64,000 nucleotides of DNA from Vibrio chagasii (GCF_002954585.1 NZ_MSCI01000001.1:744001-808000); one strand, 5' to 3'; positions 45,795-54,406 are shown, counted from the stretch's first letter. A program made the numbers and translations. The notes: a model not told the origin generated them from the letters alone.

Positions 45795-46622
45795 ATGTTC
45801 CAATCAAAGCAAATTTGTATTTTACAGGCAGGAGCAACCATTGATGGTCGAGTCATTGAGCAAAAAATCATTGATGAGATTGCAGAAACTTACAACCCAG
45901 AAGTCTATACAGCTCGAATCAATGCAGACCATTATCCGTGGAGCAACAAGTATGGCTCAGTCCTATCTGTAAAAAAGAAAGATGACAAGCTATTCGCAGT
46001 ACTGAAACCAAACTCAATGCTTTTACGTATGGCTGAGCAAGGCCAGCTTTTACATACCTCATGTGAGTTCTATGAAAAGTTTGCCGATACAGGGAAAGCC
46101 TACCTGACCGGATTGGCCTTGACTGATGAGCCTGCATCGTTAGGGACGACACAGATTCAATTGTCGGCTAACAGCAAAGATAAAGCGTGCGTGCCAACGA
46201 ACTTTCAAATTACCCCAGAGCAACTCTCAAAAGACACCGAGGAAGAAGCCTCGATGTTCCATACATTTAAACGCTGGCTTAAGGGCGAAGGTGAACTTGA
46301 GCAGCTCTCACAACAACAGGAAGAAGACAACATGAGTAAAGAACTTGAAGAGCTACTCAAGCAAAGCATTGAGCAAGGCAAAGAGAATCAGCAGCAACTA
46401 AGCCAGTTAAGTGAGCAAGTTGAGAAGCTCAACACCAATGGTCAGCCGCAAGAGCCTGAAGTCGAAGAAGGCACTGAAGTGACTGAGCTAGAGGACAAGG
46501 TAGAGAAGCTTTCATCTCAGTTAGAAAGCCTAACAGGTCAAATCGAAAAGCTCAGCAAGCTAACCGATGAAGAGCAGCGTCAGTTAGCCGGCGAAAGTAA
46601 TGACGAAGAGCGCTACTTATAG
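45795..46622 (+). CDS. P2 gpO-like capsid scaffold/protease
   Basis: 275 residues. The N-terminal serine-protease-like domain (GATIDGRVIEQKIIDEIAET, ARINADHYPW, TGLALTDEPASLGT) matches P2 gpO. The C-terminal part is a long acidic coiled coil rich in Glu, Gln and Leu that acts as scaffold. It guides capsid assembly and matures the head. Confidence 0.88.
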   Translation: MFQSKQICILQAGATIDGRVIEQKIIDEIAETYNPEVYTARINADHYPWSNKYGSVLSVKKKDDKLFAVLKPNSMLLRMAEQGQLLHTSCEFYEKFADTGKAYLTGLALTDEPASLGTTQIQLSANSKDKACVPTNFQITPEQLSKDTEEEASMFHTFKRWLKGEGELEQLSQQQEEDNMSKELEELLKQSIEQGKENQQQLSQLSEQVEKLNTNGQPQEPEVEEGTEVTELEDKVEKLSSQLESLTGQIEKLSKLTDEEQRQLAGESNDEERYL

Positions 46623-46668
46623 GCTTCGACACATCTTCAACCCATAACGAATTTAATTAGGTAAGAAC

Positions 46669-47706
46669 ATGCAAAAGCAGACCAAAATAAAACTCAGCGC
46701 TTACGTGAAAGCGGTAGCCGCTCAAAACGATGTGGATGATGCAACCGAGAAGTTTAACGTGAGCCCGAATGGTACTCAGCGCATTATCGCAGCTATCCGT
46801 GAAAGCAGTTGGTTCCTTAACAAAATCAACATCATCTCAGTGAAAAACCAAAAAGGTGAATCCATTGGTCTTGGTGTAACAGGCATGATTGCCAGTCGTA
46901 CCGATACGTCAGGCTCAGGCAAACGTACACCGAAAGATCACTCAAGTATGGGGGCTATGCCTTACATGTGTGAGCAAACGAACTTTGATACCGCGCTTCG
47001 TTACGCAAAACTGGACGCGTGGGCGCACCATAAAAACTTCAACGCCTTGATCAGTAAAGCAACCCGAGAGCAAATTGACGCCAATAAAATCACCATTGGT
47101 TGGTATGGCGAAAGCGCCGATAAAAATACCGATGCTACCGCCAACCCGAACGGTGAAGATGTGAATAAAGGTTGGTTCCAAGCCATGCGTGATCATAATG
47201 AAGATCGCTTAATTACCACGGGACAAAAAGCGGATGGTGAAATTCGTATCGGTGAAGGTGGTGACTTCATCAACCTAGACCTAGCCGTGCTTGAAACGAA
47301 AAACCTACTGCATGACGCCTGTGAAAACGATTCAAATCTTGTGGCCATCATCGGCTCCGATTTGCTGGCTTATGACAAAGCCAAGTTCTACGAAGCGCAC
47401 GGTAATACGCCAAGCGAAAAAGGCAAAATTCAAGAGCTGCAAGTCATCGGTACCTATGGCGGTCTGCCTGCAGTAAAAGTACCAGGCTTCCCTTCGACGG
47501 GCATCATGGTGACCAGTTACGACAACTTATCTATCTACATTCAAGAAGGTTCAGTTCGCCGGTCTACAGGTAAAAAGAACGACGAAAAAGACCAAATTGA
47601 AAACTTTGAGTCGATGAACATGGCTTACGTGATCGAAGAAGTTGGCAAAGCCGCAGCCATTGAATTCAAAAACGTGAAGCTTTGGATTAACGGTGCTTGG
47701 CATTAA
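46669..47706 (+). CDS. P2 gpN-like major capsid protein
   Basis: 345 residues of the P2 major capsid (HK97-fold) family: VSPNGTQRIIAAIRESSWFL, SSMGAMPYMCEQTNFDTALR-type region, and the end NMAYVIEEVGKAAAIEFKNV. It builds the icosahedral shell. Follows the scaffold gene by 46 nt. Confidence 0.92.
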   Translation: MQKQTKIKLSAYVKAVAAQNDVDDATEKFNVSPNGTQRIIAAIRESSWFLNKINIISVKNQKGESIGLGVTGMIASRTDTSGSGKRTPKDHSSMGAMPYMCEQTNFDTALRYAKLDAWAHHKNFNALISKATREQIDANKITIGWYGESADKNTDATANPNGEDVNKGWFQAMRDHNEDRLITTGQKADGEIRIGEGGDFINLDLAVLETKNLLHDACENDSNLVAIIGSDLLAYDKAKFYEAHGNTPSEKGKIQELQVIGTYGGLPAVKVPGFPSTGIMVTSYDNLSIYIQEGSVRRSTGKKNDEKDQIENFESMNMAYVIEEVGKAAAIEFKNVKLWINGAWH

Positions 47707-47734
47707 GCCAACCGCTAGAAACTAACCCCCCCTC

Positions 47735-47804
47735 AATGCAGGCTCTATTGCTATTTCAGGTGCGCTTTGGCACCAACTGTTATTCGCGATTGTCGGCCTG
47801 CATT
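47735..47804 (+). other. Nested hairpin between capsid and head-completion genes
   Basis: AATGCAGGC (47735-47743) pairs exactly with GCCTGCATT (47796-47804), enclosing an inner hairpin GGTGC-N6-GCACC (47759-47774). No long T-run follows, so this is more likely an mRNA processing/stability or attenuation structure than a terminator. It would lower expression of downstream genes relative to the abundant capsid. Confidence 0.5.
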
Positions 47805-47827
47805 CCCTAACCCAATAAGGAGACATC

Positions 47828-48277
47828 ATGGAATTTGTCGGTGATAAAAACGAGCACTATGAATCTGAGTTGCCAGCTCAAGGCAAATATCCAGCCCTGA
47901 AGATTTCAGAGTTTCAGTCTCTGTTCCATTTCCAAAGTAATGAAACAGAGGCAGGCATTCTGCATTACGCTACGTTGTCACGTATCAAGGTGCATTCTGA
48001 GTTGAAAGACACTTTAGTACCTTTCGCTAGTTTGACGGAGCTATCTCAAGAACGCTTTGGTGATGATGACTCAACCAAAACACTTTACAAGCAGGCCGTA
48101 TTCGCACTGACCGCCGCTCAACTGATTAGCGTGCAAATGAGTGGTGACACTACCGCTGAAGCAGCAGACCGACAAGAAGCTCTCACCAGTAAGAAAGAAG
48201 AGTGTGAGGTGCAGTACCGCCAAGCCATAGACATATTGATCCACGCAGAAGAAACCTACTGCTTTGAGAGGGTGTAA
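47828..48277 (+). CDS. P2 gpL-like head completion protein
   Basis: 149 residues with the pattern of the GPL head completion family (PALKISEFQSLFHF, ILHYATLSRIKVHSEL, TKTLYKQAVFALTAAQLI). It plugs the portal after packaging. In P2 gpM lies between N and L; here that gene is missing at this place. Preceded by AAGGAG. TAATG overlap with the next gene. Confidence 0.75.
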   Translation: MEFVGDKNEHYESELPAQGKYPALKISEFQSLFHFQSNETEAGILHYATLSRIKVHSELKDTLVPFASLTELSQERFGDDDSTKTLYKQAVFALTAAQLISVQMSGDTTAEAADRQEALTSKKEECEVQYRQAIDILIHAEETYCFERV

Positions 48278-48741
48278 TGAAAGCGCTGCAAAGCTTAACA
48301 AACCTATTCAAAAGCCATGTGACAGATGCAGCAAAGATGGATGTGTGGGCGGAGGATGGCGCATTATTTTGTGGTCAAGGTGTCGATATCGATGGGTTTG
48401 AAATTGAATATACCGCCATCGTTTTCTTGCAAAGTGCCAAGTTAGAGCCGCAAGTGTTGTTTATGCATTTAGTCAGCTGGCTCAACAAATACGACCCAGA
48501 ACGAGCGGAAAAAGGCTTACCCTTGCCGACGTTCGCGCTAGAGCCTCTCGATAAAGGTGTGTTTGATCTCAAGCTGAAAATTGATATTCGTGAAGAGTTC
48601 GACCTTCAAGAAAACGAACAAGGCAATTGGAAGCAAGGTGATACCCGTTATGAATGTGTCAGTGGTTTTGAAGCGCGAGCCGATGAAGACCAACTCGGTG
48701 AATTGATCCACTTTGTCGGCCACTTAAGTGATTTGCCATGA
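48277..48741 (+). CDS. P2 gpR-like tail completion protein
   Basis: 154 residues resembling the P2 gpR family (LQSLTNLFKSHVTDAAKMDV, IVFLQSAKLEPQVLFMHLVS, then FDLKLKIDIREEFD). It takes part in finishing the tail for head joining. Coupled on both sides by overlaps. Confidence 0.72.
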   Translation: MKALQSLTNLFKSHVTDAAKMDVWAEDGALFCGQGVDIDGFEIEYTAIVFLQSAKLEPQVLFMHLVSWLNKYDPERAEKGLPLPTFALEPLDKGVFDLKLKIDIREEFDLQENEQGNWKQGDTRYECVSGFEARADEDQLGELIHFVGHLSDLP

Positions 48742-49277
48742 GTGAATTAACACTCACGACGCCTGAGCAATTGACTCAAGTTGTGGAAAGTTTAGTGCTT
48801 ACGGTCAGTGATAAGTTTGAGCTGAATAAACGAATGGCCAACCGCGCACGGCAGTTCTTTCGTCAACAAATTCGTGCTCAACGAGATATAGACAACAACC
48901 CGTACCAAAGCCGAACACGGCGAAAGGCAACCCAACTATGCGATGGCACTCAAGCGCAGAACACCGTGAACAATAAAAACATGCTGCTTGGTTTTGGCAA
49001 GGCGCTAAGAACTCACGTTACAGACGATAGCTTTGAGGTTGGCCTAAAAGGCGTCGCAGGTCGCATTGGCCAAGAGCACAACCAAGGCGCTCAAGTGTCA
49101 TTTACGACTCGCGTTAATGGTCACTACAACAGTAAAACAGGTCAATGGACAGGTGGCGTGAAAACCAAGCGCAATTACCAAATGCCCAAACGAACCTTCA
49201 TTGGTTGGACGCCTGCTCTAGAGCGAGAGTTACTCGCCATGGCAGCGGAACACTTTGCACTAGAGGATGCAGCGTAA
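48738..49277 (+). CDS. P2 gpS-like virion morphogenesis protein
   Basis: 179 residues of the phage virion morphogenesis (gpS/Mu gpG) family, with ANRARQFFRQQIRAQRDID, then AGRIGQEHNQGAQVSFTTRV and MPKRTFIGWTPALERELLA. Required for tail completion. Stop overlaps the next start (TAATG). Confidence 0.82.
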   Translation: MSELTLTTPEQLTQVVESLVLTVSDKFELNKRMANRARQFFRQQIRAQRDIDNNPYQSRTRRKATQLCDGTQAQNTVNNKNMLLGFGKALRTHVTDDSFEVGLKGVAGRIGQEHNQGAQVSFTTRVNGHYNSKTGQWTGGVKTKRNYQMPKRTFIGWTPALERELLAMAAEHFALEDAA

Positions 49278-49495
49278 TGGATAAACAAGAAGTAGAGAAA
49301 ACGGCGCTACCCACTTTCAAGATTAAGCCAGCGAAAACAAGTTTAATCGTGAAAGACCCAACAACCCGAGAGCCACTGAAAGCGGCAGGTGAAAATAAAC
49401 CTCGCAACGCTTACTGGCTACGTCGACTCGCTGAAAAAAGTATCGTGGTCATCGATAAAACAGCCAAGCCCACAACCCAAAAGGAAACTAAATAA
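49277..49495 (+). CDS. DUF2635/Mu gp38-like small tail protein
   Basis: 72 residues. The core FKIKPAKTSLIVKDPTTREP followed by NAYWLRRLAEKSIVVI matches DUF2635, a small protein placed before the sheath gene in Mu-like phages. It starts at the ATG overlapping the gpS stop. Confidence 0.75.
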   Translation: MDKQEVEKTALPTFKIKPAKTSLIVKDPTTREPLKAAGENKPRNAYWLRRLAEKSIVVIDKTAKPTTQKETK

Positions 49496-50631
49496 TGAGT
49501 ATTGGTTTTGCTGAAGTACCCAGCACCGCTCGCGTTCCCGGTGTCTACATTGAAATTGATAATAGCCTGGCAAACAGCGCAGAAGACTTGCAAGTTGTAT
49601 TGGCGATCGGCAATGCGGTCAGTGGTGCAAAGGTCAGTCACAATAAAGTCACGCTTTGTATGGATGAGACAGAAGCGGCAGACTCGTTTGGTGCGAGTAG
49701 CGACATCGTAGAAATGATCACCTACTTCCGTAAGCAAGATAAAACCATGCCAATTTACGCGATCAGCGTGGGTAGCGGTGATATCGCAAGTGCATTGGCC
49801 GCGCTAGGTGACACGCAATACCACCACATCATGTGCTCATTGAATGACGACACTACCATTCGCGAACTGGGTACCTTTCTTGAAAACCGTTATACAGCAT
49901 TAGAGCAAGTACCAGGTGTTGCGTATCTACCGAAGAAAGGCACCCACGCCGAGCTAGTGACCTTTTCAGCAAAGAGCAACTGCCCGTTAATCAACTTCCT
50001 GCCAATCAACAACTTTGGTGACTCTAAAGACCAAGCATTATCAGATGCAAAAGCCATTGGTGCATGGGTAGGTCAAATCGCCCCGTCATTGGCTATCGAC
50101 CCTTGCAGGCCGCTACAAACACTCAAGTTAAACGGTGTTTATTCACTGGCAACGCAAGAGTGGGATTGGGCTGAACGCAACCTCTTTTTGTATGAAGGCT
50201 TGAGTACCTACACGGTGAACTCAGCGAATGAAGTGTTAATTGAACGTGCTGTAACGGCTTACACCGAAAACGCAGCTGGCGTAACAGACAACAGTTACCT
50301 CGATGTAATGACACCTGCAACCGCCATGTACTTCCGACAGAAACAGCGCTCGTTGATCTTGAGTGTCTACCCTCGCCATAAAATTGCGAAAGACGGTACC
50401 AAGTTCGCCAAAGGTCAGCCGATTGTTACGCCGACCATGTTCAAGGCCAAGCTGTTGACCTTGTATAGAGATCTTGAATACCAAGGCATCGTGCAAGATT
50501 TCGATGGCTACAAAAAGTCGCTCATTGTCGAGCTTGATAAAACCAACAAGCAGCGCGTCAACTACCAAGATTCACCGCAGTTCGTGAACGGTTTGATTAT
50601 CGTCGCAGGCAAAATTCAATTTAGGAAGTAA
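49495..50631 (+). CDS. Mu gpL-like contractile tail sheath protein
   Basis: 378 residues. The N-terminus FAEVPSTARVPGVYIEIDNS is the Mu-type sheath signature, rather than P2 FI. Further blocks are MPIYAISVGSGDI and GAWVGQIAPSLAIDPCRPLQ. It polymerises around the tube and contracts on infection. Coupled to the gp38-like gene and followed closely by the tube gene. Confidence 0.88.
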   Translation: MSIGFAEVPSTARVPGVYIEIDNSLANSAEDLQVVLAIGNAVSGAKVSHNKVTLCMDETEAADSFGASSDIVEMITYFRKQDKTMPIYAISVGSGDIASALAALGDTQYHHIMCSLNDDTTIRELGTFLENRYTALEQVPGVAYLPKKGTHAELVTFSAKSNCPLINFLPINNFGDSKDQALSDAKAIGAWVGQIAPSLAIDPCRPLQTLKLNGVYSLATQEWDWAERNLFLYEGLSTYTVNSANEVLIERAVTAYTENAAGVTDNSYLDVMTPATAMYFRQKQRSLILSVYPRHKIAKDGTKFAKGQPIVTPTMFKAKLLTLYRDLEYQGIVQDFDGYKKSLIVELDKTNKQRVNYQDSPQFVNGLIIVAGKIQFRK

Positions 50632-50634
50632 GTC

Positions 50635-51000
50635 ATGGGAACAAAAATTACTAGCCGTGCCGTCCTTAACGCAGGCTCATTGGGTCGCCTTCCCCTTAAA
50701 GAAGGCGCTGAATTTGGTATGGGCAACATGAAGCGCGAAACCGTCATGGGTGACGATGGCCCTTTGGGTTTCTCTGAACAATTCTCAGATGCGCCTTTCA
50801 TCAAGTGCACCATCATTCACGCTCAAGACACCGATGAGAAAGCCATTGCTGATTTTGTAGGTGAAGACATCACCTTAGAAACGAACACAAGCCGCGCATA
50901 CACCTTGAAAGGCGCATGGACAGTGGACCCACTTACTGTAGCGGTAAAAGATGGTCAGCTTGAAGTGGTCTTCAACGGTGACGAACTCATCCCGCAGTAA
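50635..51000 (+). CDS. Mu gpM-like tail tube protein
   Basis: 121 residues of the Mu-type tail tube family (GSLGRLPLKEGAEFGMGNMK, then DEKAIADFVGEDITLETN and YTLKGAWTVDPLTV). It forms the inner tube. Immediately after the sheath gene, as in all contractile phages. Not related to P2 gpM in spite of the name. Confidence 0.85.
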   Translation: MGTKITSRAVLNAGSLGRLPLKEGAEFGMGNMKRETVMGDDGPLGFSEQFSDAPFIKCTIIHAQDTDEKAIADFVGEDITLETNTSRAYTLKGAWTVDPLTVAVKDGQLEVVFNGDELIPQ

Positions 51001-51011
51001 GGAGCAATACA

Positions 51012-51755
51012 ATGATATCCATACTGATGAAACGAGAGGCTATGAAGGAAAAGCCATTAACGGTTGAAACCTTTGAAGTGACCGACAGTGTTGACCTTCT
51101 CAACGATGTTGGCGCGATTAGCGAATCAGCATTAAGTCAATCCGTTCGCACTGCTTTTGCTGATAAGCCTTGGGAAGAAACACAGAACGTTTTTAAGCAA
51201 GACCAAAGCCGCTTGCGCACCTTGTCTGGCTCGAAAGAGAAAGACCCGTACAAACAAGAGCTCATTAACAAGTACCGCCCATTGGTTGAAACGCTACTGG
51301 TTACCCACAAAGGCGACTACGGTAACCTCGATGTGATGTGGTGCTTTTATATGTGGCACTTCGACCTTGGCAAGTTTGAAGAGATCCACGATGACTTTCG
51401 AGCAGCCATTGATGGCGGGTTAGAAACGCCGGCTAATTTCAAAGTGAACGGTCAAACGGGCTTCTGTGATTACGTGTTTAAGTACACGCACAAAGCGCAC
51501 ACTGAAAAGAAAGAGTACAAGCGCGAGTACCTGCTTAAAGCCGTGAATGATTTACTGGCAGGTGAGCTTGCTACCAACGCACCACTTAAAGTGAAGATGT
51601 TCCGCCTAGTCGGTGACTGGCACCTTGAAGCAGGCGAAAAAGAAAAGGCGCACAACCTGTTTGAGCTAGTGATGAAACTAGACCCAAAGAAAGGCGGCGT
51701 GAAGAAGAAACTAGAAGCATTACAAAAGGAGCTTGGTTATGACAGCCCAAACTAA
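51012..51755 (+). CDS. P2 gpM-like terminase small subunit (displaced)
   Basis: 247 residues. The C-terminal two thirds follow P2 gpM closely in layout: VMWCFYMWHFDLGKFEEIHD, an amphipathic LLKAVNDLLAG segment, and a TPR-like MFRLVGDWHLEAGEKEKAHN ending with LDPKKGGVKKKLEAL. These correspond to gpM's LWRLDTGDI and GVKKEIERL ends. It would recognise cos DNA for packaging. Its place between the tail tube and tail-assembly genes is unusual, since P2 has it between N and L. Confidence 0.7.
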   Translation: MISILMKREAMKEKPLTVETFEVTDSVDLLNDVGAISESALSQSVRTAFADKPWEETQNVFKQDQSRLRTLSGSKEKDPYKQELINKYRPLVETLLVTHKGDYGNLDVMWCFYMWHFDLGKFEEIHDDFRAAIDGGLETPANFKVNGQTGFCDYVFKYTHKAHTEKKEYKREYLLKAVNDLLAGELATNAPLKVKMFRLVGDWHLEAGEKEKAHNLFELVMKLDPKKGGVKKKLEALQKELGYDSPN

Positions 51756-52008
51756 AAAAGTACAACTGGCCGTAACGATTGAACGTGATGGCGCAGAGAT
51801 AAAAGAGATTGAGCTGCGTAAGCCCAACTCCGGTAATTTACGCGGCCTTAGTTTGGTTGATGTCTGTGAAATGAAATTTGAAGCCGGTGAAGTCTTACTG
51901 CCACGCATTTCAAATCTAAATGAACGTGACGTCTTAAATATGCCTGTTGAGAACTGGGCGCCACTACTGACGACCATCGCCTCTTTTTTCGTCAATACGG
52001 AACTGTAA
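51739..52008 (+). CDS. gpE-like tail assembly chaperone (short product)
   Basis: About 89 residues from the ATG at 51739 (AAAGGA upstream), corresponding to P2 gpE/Mu gp41-type tail assembly proteins (IKEIELRKPNSGNLRGLSLV). These coat the tape measure during tail assembly. A slippery site near the end makes a longer E' fusion. It overlaps the gpM-like gene by 17 nt. Confidence 0.8.
   Translation: MTAQTKKVQLAVTIERDGAEIKEIELRKPNSGNLRGLSLVDVCEMKFEAGEVLLPRISNLNERDVLNMPVENWAPLLTTIASFFVNTEL
51984..51990 (+). promoter_or_regulatory. Programmed -1 frameshift site T TTT TTC
   Basis: The heptamer T TTT TTC is exactly in phase with the gpE frame (TCT TTT TTC GTC). A -1 slip gives CGT CAA TAC and stays open to the TAA at 52149-52151. 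P2 uses T TTT TTG at the same place to make gpE+E'. Confidence 0.88.
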
Positions 52009-52151
52009 TTGAGCACGTAGAAGACTATTACGCAGACATAACCTCTGTATTTCATTGGCCACCAAGCGAAATAGACAAACTCAGCTACAACGACCTCTTG
52101 TTGTTCCGAGAGAAAGCCCGGCAAAGAACCGAAACTGAAGAGAGCGAATAA
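51990..52151 (+). CDS. E' extension made by -1 frameshift
   Basis: 53 codons in the -1 frame following the slippery site. The core DYYADITSVFHWPPSEIDKL followed by SYNDLLLFREKARQR is the P2_GpE family pattern (ADIAxxFHWPPSxL). No start codon is needed since it is reached only by frameshift. The fused gpE-E' protein (about 136 residues) is the tail-assembly chaperone that binds the tape measure. Confidence 0.88.
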   Translation, partial: RQYGTVIEHVEDYYADITSVFHWPPSEIDKLSYNDLLLFREKARQRTETEESE

Positions 52152-52164
52152 GCTCTCTTTTTTT
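52139..52164 (+). terminator. Hairpin with T-run at the E' stop
   Basis: AGAGAGC-GAATAA-GCTCTCT followed by six further T has the form of an intrinsic terminator, positioned 23 nt before the tape-measure start. It may attenuate tape-measure transcription. Confidence 0.6.
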
Positions 52165-52186
52165 ATATCTGCAAAAGGCAAACACT

Positions 52187-54229
52187 ATGAAGATGAATTT
52201 ATCGATTGTTATGGGGATGGTAGATAAAGTATCAGCCAAAGCCAAAAGCATGTCGAAAGAGACAAACCGCTACACGAAGGCCATCCAAAAATCACAAAAA
52301 GCTCAAGCTGATGATTCAGCAGCTATCGGAATGATTGACAGCTACAACAACATTAAAAAAATTAAGCAACAAAACAAACTCACCCTACAAGCTGAACAAG
52401 AGCAACTGGAAAAGCTGACTAAGAAATCCAAAGCGCTTCAAGCCCCAAGTGCGAAGTTAACCGCTCAAATTGCCAAGCAACAAGCGAAAGTCAGCAAATT
52501 AACCACAGAGCAAACTGGATACCAACAGAACCTATCAGAGCTGCGTAAGAACCTGACTAAAACAGGTGTAAAGGTCTATAAGCTCGATAGTGAATATGAG
52601 CGGTTGAGCCAAAGCTATAAGAAACATGGCAAAGAAATCACTGCTGTAGAAAAAAACTATGCTAAGTGGCAGAAAAGGCTCAGCGGTGTTCAAAAGCTCG
52701 GTGGGGCAATCAAAATGCCTCAAATTGGCAAGGCCGCGCTTGGTAAAGGAGCGGCATTACTCGGTGGCTTCAGCCTTGCAGGGTTAGTCAGTGAGGTGAA
52801 CAGCGCTGCAGGTGAAATGGATGCCCTAGCAAAAAAATCAGCCACACTGAAAATATCTATCAGTGAGCTGCAAGCCATACGTAAACAAGCTTCACATACA
52901 GGTGTAGAAGAAGACACTATGTCATCAGCTATGACTCGATTCACTAAGCGGCTAGGTGTTTTACAAACTACAGGTAGCGGAGCGCTTGGCTCATACATCA
53001 AAAAAAGTGGTAACTCTGCCTTCAAAGATCTAGAAGGTGCTGCAAATACTCAAGAAGCGTATGAGACATTACTGCAGTCATTCTCCAAACTAAAAACCGA
53101 ACAAGAGCAAATGGCCTTTGCTGATGCTGCGTTTGGACAAGATGGCCGTCAAATGCTTCTCTTGCTAAGAGAAGGTACTGAAGGGTTGGCGAAATCACGC
53201 AAAGAGTTAGCCGAACTAGGAGGTGGAGCTAGCGCCGAAGATGCAGCAAAAGCCGAAGCCTATAATGATGCAATGCAGCGCATTCAAGAAAGCTATAAAT
53301 CTATTAAGTTTGCAGCGCTTGCTCCAATCATGGAAAAAGTCACCAATGCCTTCGATAAATTCACAGAGAAATTCAAGAACGCTAAATTTCGTGATGAAAC
53401 TATCGAGCAAATCACTCAAGCAGTGAAAGGCTTATACAATGGCTTGGAGTTCCTTGGGCGAGTATTGGTCTTCACTGCTAAATACTTTAAAGAAATGATC
53501 GCGGTTCTTGCCATTGTCAAAGCTGCAATGATTGCCGTGAATGCAATTATTTTAGGTAATCCTATTGGGTTGTTGATAGCAGGCATCATGGCTGCTGGGG
53601 CCGCAATTCTTTATTTAGTCGACCACTTCTATGGCTTAGATAATGTGATGAAAGCGATCGGCAACGGCATTCGCTATTTATGGGGAGAGTTTAAGAAACT
53701 CATAAATAAACTGCCAGATTCACTTATTCCCGATGGTTGGAAAATCGATACCGAAGAGGCAGGCCAGTCGGTTGATAGCCTCGCCAACAAAATGAATAAG
53801 ATTAAAGATAAAAAAGCAAAACTGGGGGTGACCACAGAGCAAACTGATCGTAAAAGAACTGAGGTCACGACACATTCGTACCTGACAGGTGATTTTTCTC
53901 AGCCGGAGGTAGCCAATTCAGATCACCTGCTTAATCAATCCTTTGATAGCCTTGCCAACAAAATGGACAAGATTAAAGATAAAAATGCAAAGTTGGGGAT
54001 CACAACTGAACCAAACGACAGGAAGAGAACAGAGCATACGACACCTTCATACCAAGCGGGTGAATTACCTCTTCAGTCATACCAGCCGCTCAAACCTCAG
54101 TCCATTAACAACAAGTCTGAAGTGTCACTCACCATAAAGTCTCAAGCGCCAGTCGCTATAGATAAAGCTAAAAGTGATAAGGGGATAGATTTGAACTTAG
54201 ACGTGGGGAATATGGCGACAAGCTTTTAA
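52187..54229 (+). CDS. Tail tape measure protein
   Basis: 680 residues. An N-terminal coiled coil (about 20-170) rich in Lys and Gln is followed by the conserved tape-measure core, including a hydrophobic segment (about 435-490, AVLAIVKAAMIAVNAIILGN and LLIAGIMAAGAAILYLVDHF). The C-terminal tail contains a tandem 57-residue duplication (residues about 529-585 and 586-640). Length sets tail length. It follows the E/E' pair as in all long-tailed phages and is the last phage gene before attR. Confidence 0.9.
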   Translation: MKMNLSIVMGMVDKVSAKAKSMSKETNRYTKAIQKSQKAQADDSAAIGMIDSYNNIKKIKQQNKLTLQAEQEQLEKLTKKSKALQAPSAKLTAQIAKQQAKVSKLTTEQTGYQQNLSELRKNLTKTGVKVYKLDSEYERLSQSYKKHGKEITAVEKNYAKWQKRLSGVQKLGGAIKMPQIGKAALGKGAALLGGFSLAGLVSEVNSAAGEMDALAKKSATLKISISELQAIRKQASHTGVEEDTMSSAMTRFTKRLGVLQTTGSGALGSYIKKSGNSAFKDLEGAANTQEAYETLLQSFSKLKTEQEQMAFADAAFGQDGRQMLLLLREGTEGLAKSRKELAELGGGASAEDAAKAEAYNDAMQRIQESYKSIKFAALAPIMEKVTNAFDKFTEKFKNAKFRDETIEQITQAVKGLYNGLEFLGRVLVFTAKYFKEMIAVLAIVKAAMIAVNAIILGNPIGLLIAGIMAAGAAILYLVDHFYGLDNVMKAIGNGIRYLWGEFKKLINKLPDSLIPDGWKIDTEEAGQSVDSLANKMNKIKDKKAKLGVTTEQTDRKRTEVTTHSYLTGDFSQPEVANSDHLLNQSFDSLANKMDKIKDKNAKLGITTEPNDRKRTEHTTPSYQAGELPLQSYQPLKPQSINNKSEVSLTIKSQAPVAIDKAKSDKGIDLNLDVGNMATSF

Positions 54230-54247
54230 GAACAATGAACTAAAACC

Positions 54248-54273
54248 AAAGCACCCAGCAAGGGTGCTTTTTT
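54248..54273 (+). terminator. Terminator after the tape measure gene
   Basis: GCACCC and GGGTGC stem flanked by A- and T-runs, about 20 nt after the stop. Confidence 0.88.
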
Positions 54274-54346
54274 ATAGCTGCAGCATAGTCATAGATAACT
54301 ACACTCGATAACTTTTGAGATACCGTTGCTTTGTCACCAAAAACAC

Positions 54347-54372
54347 AAAACCGCCAAACAAGGCGGTTTTTC
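54347..54372. terminator. Second terminator near the right end of the prophage
   Basis: AAAACCGCC-N6-GGCGGTTTTT stem-loop with T-runs. It would insulate yaeQ from late phage transcription. Confidence 0.85.
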
Positions 54373-54406
54373 GTGTTCTGAGTTAAGGCGTACTCAACAA
54401 TAAAAA

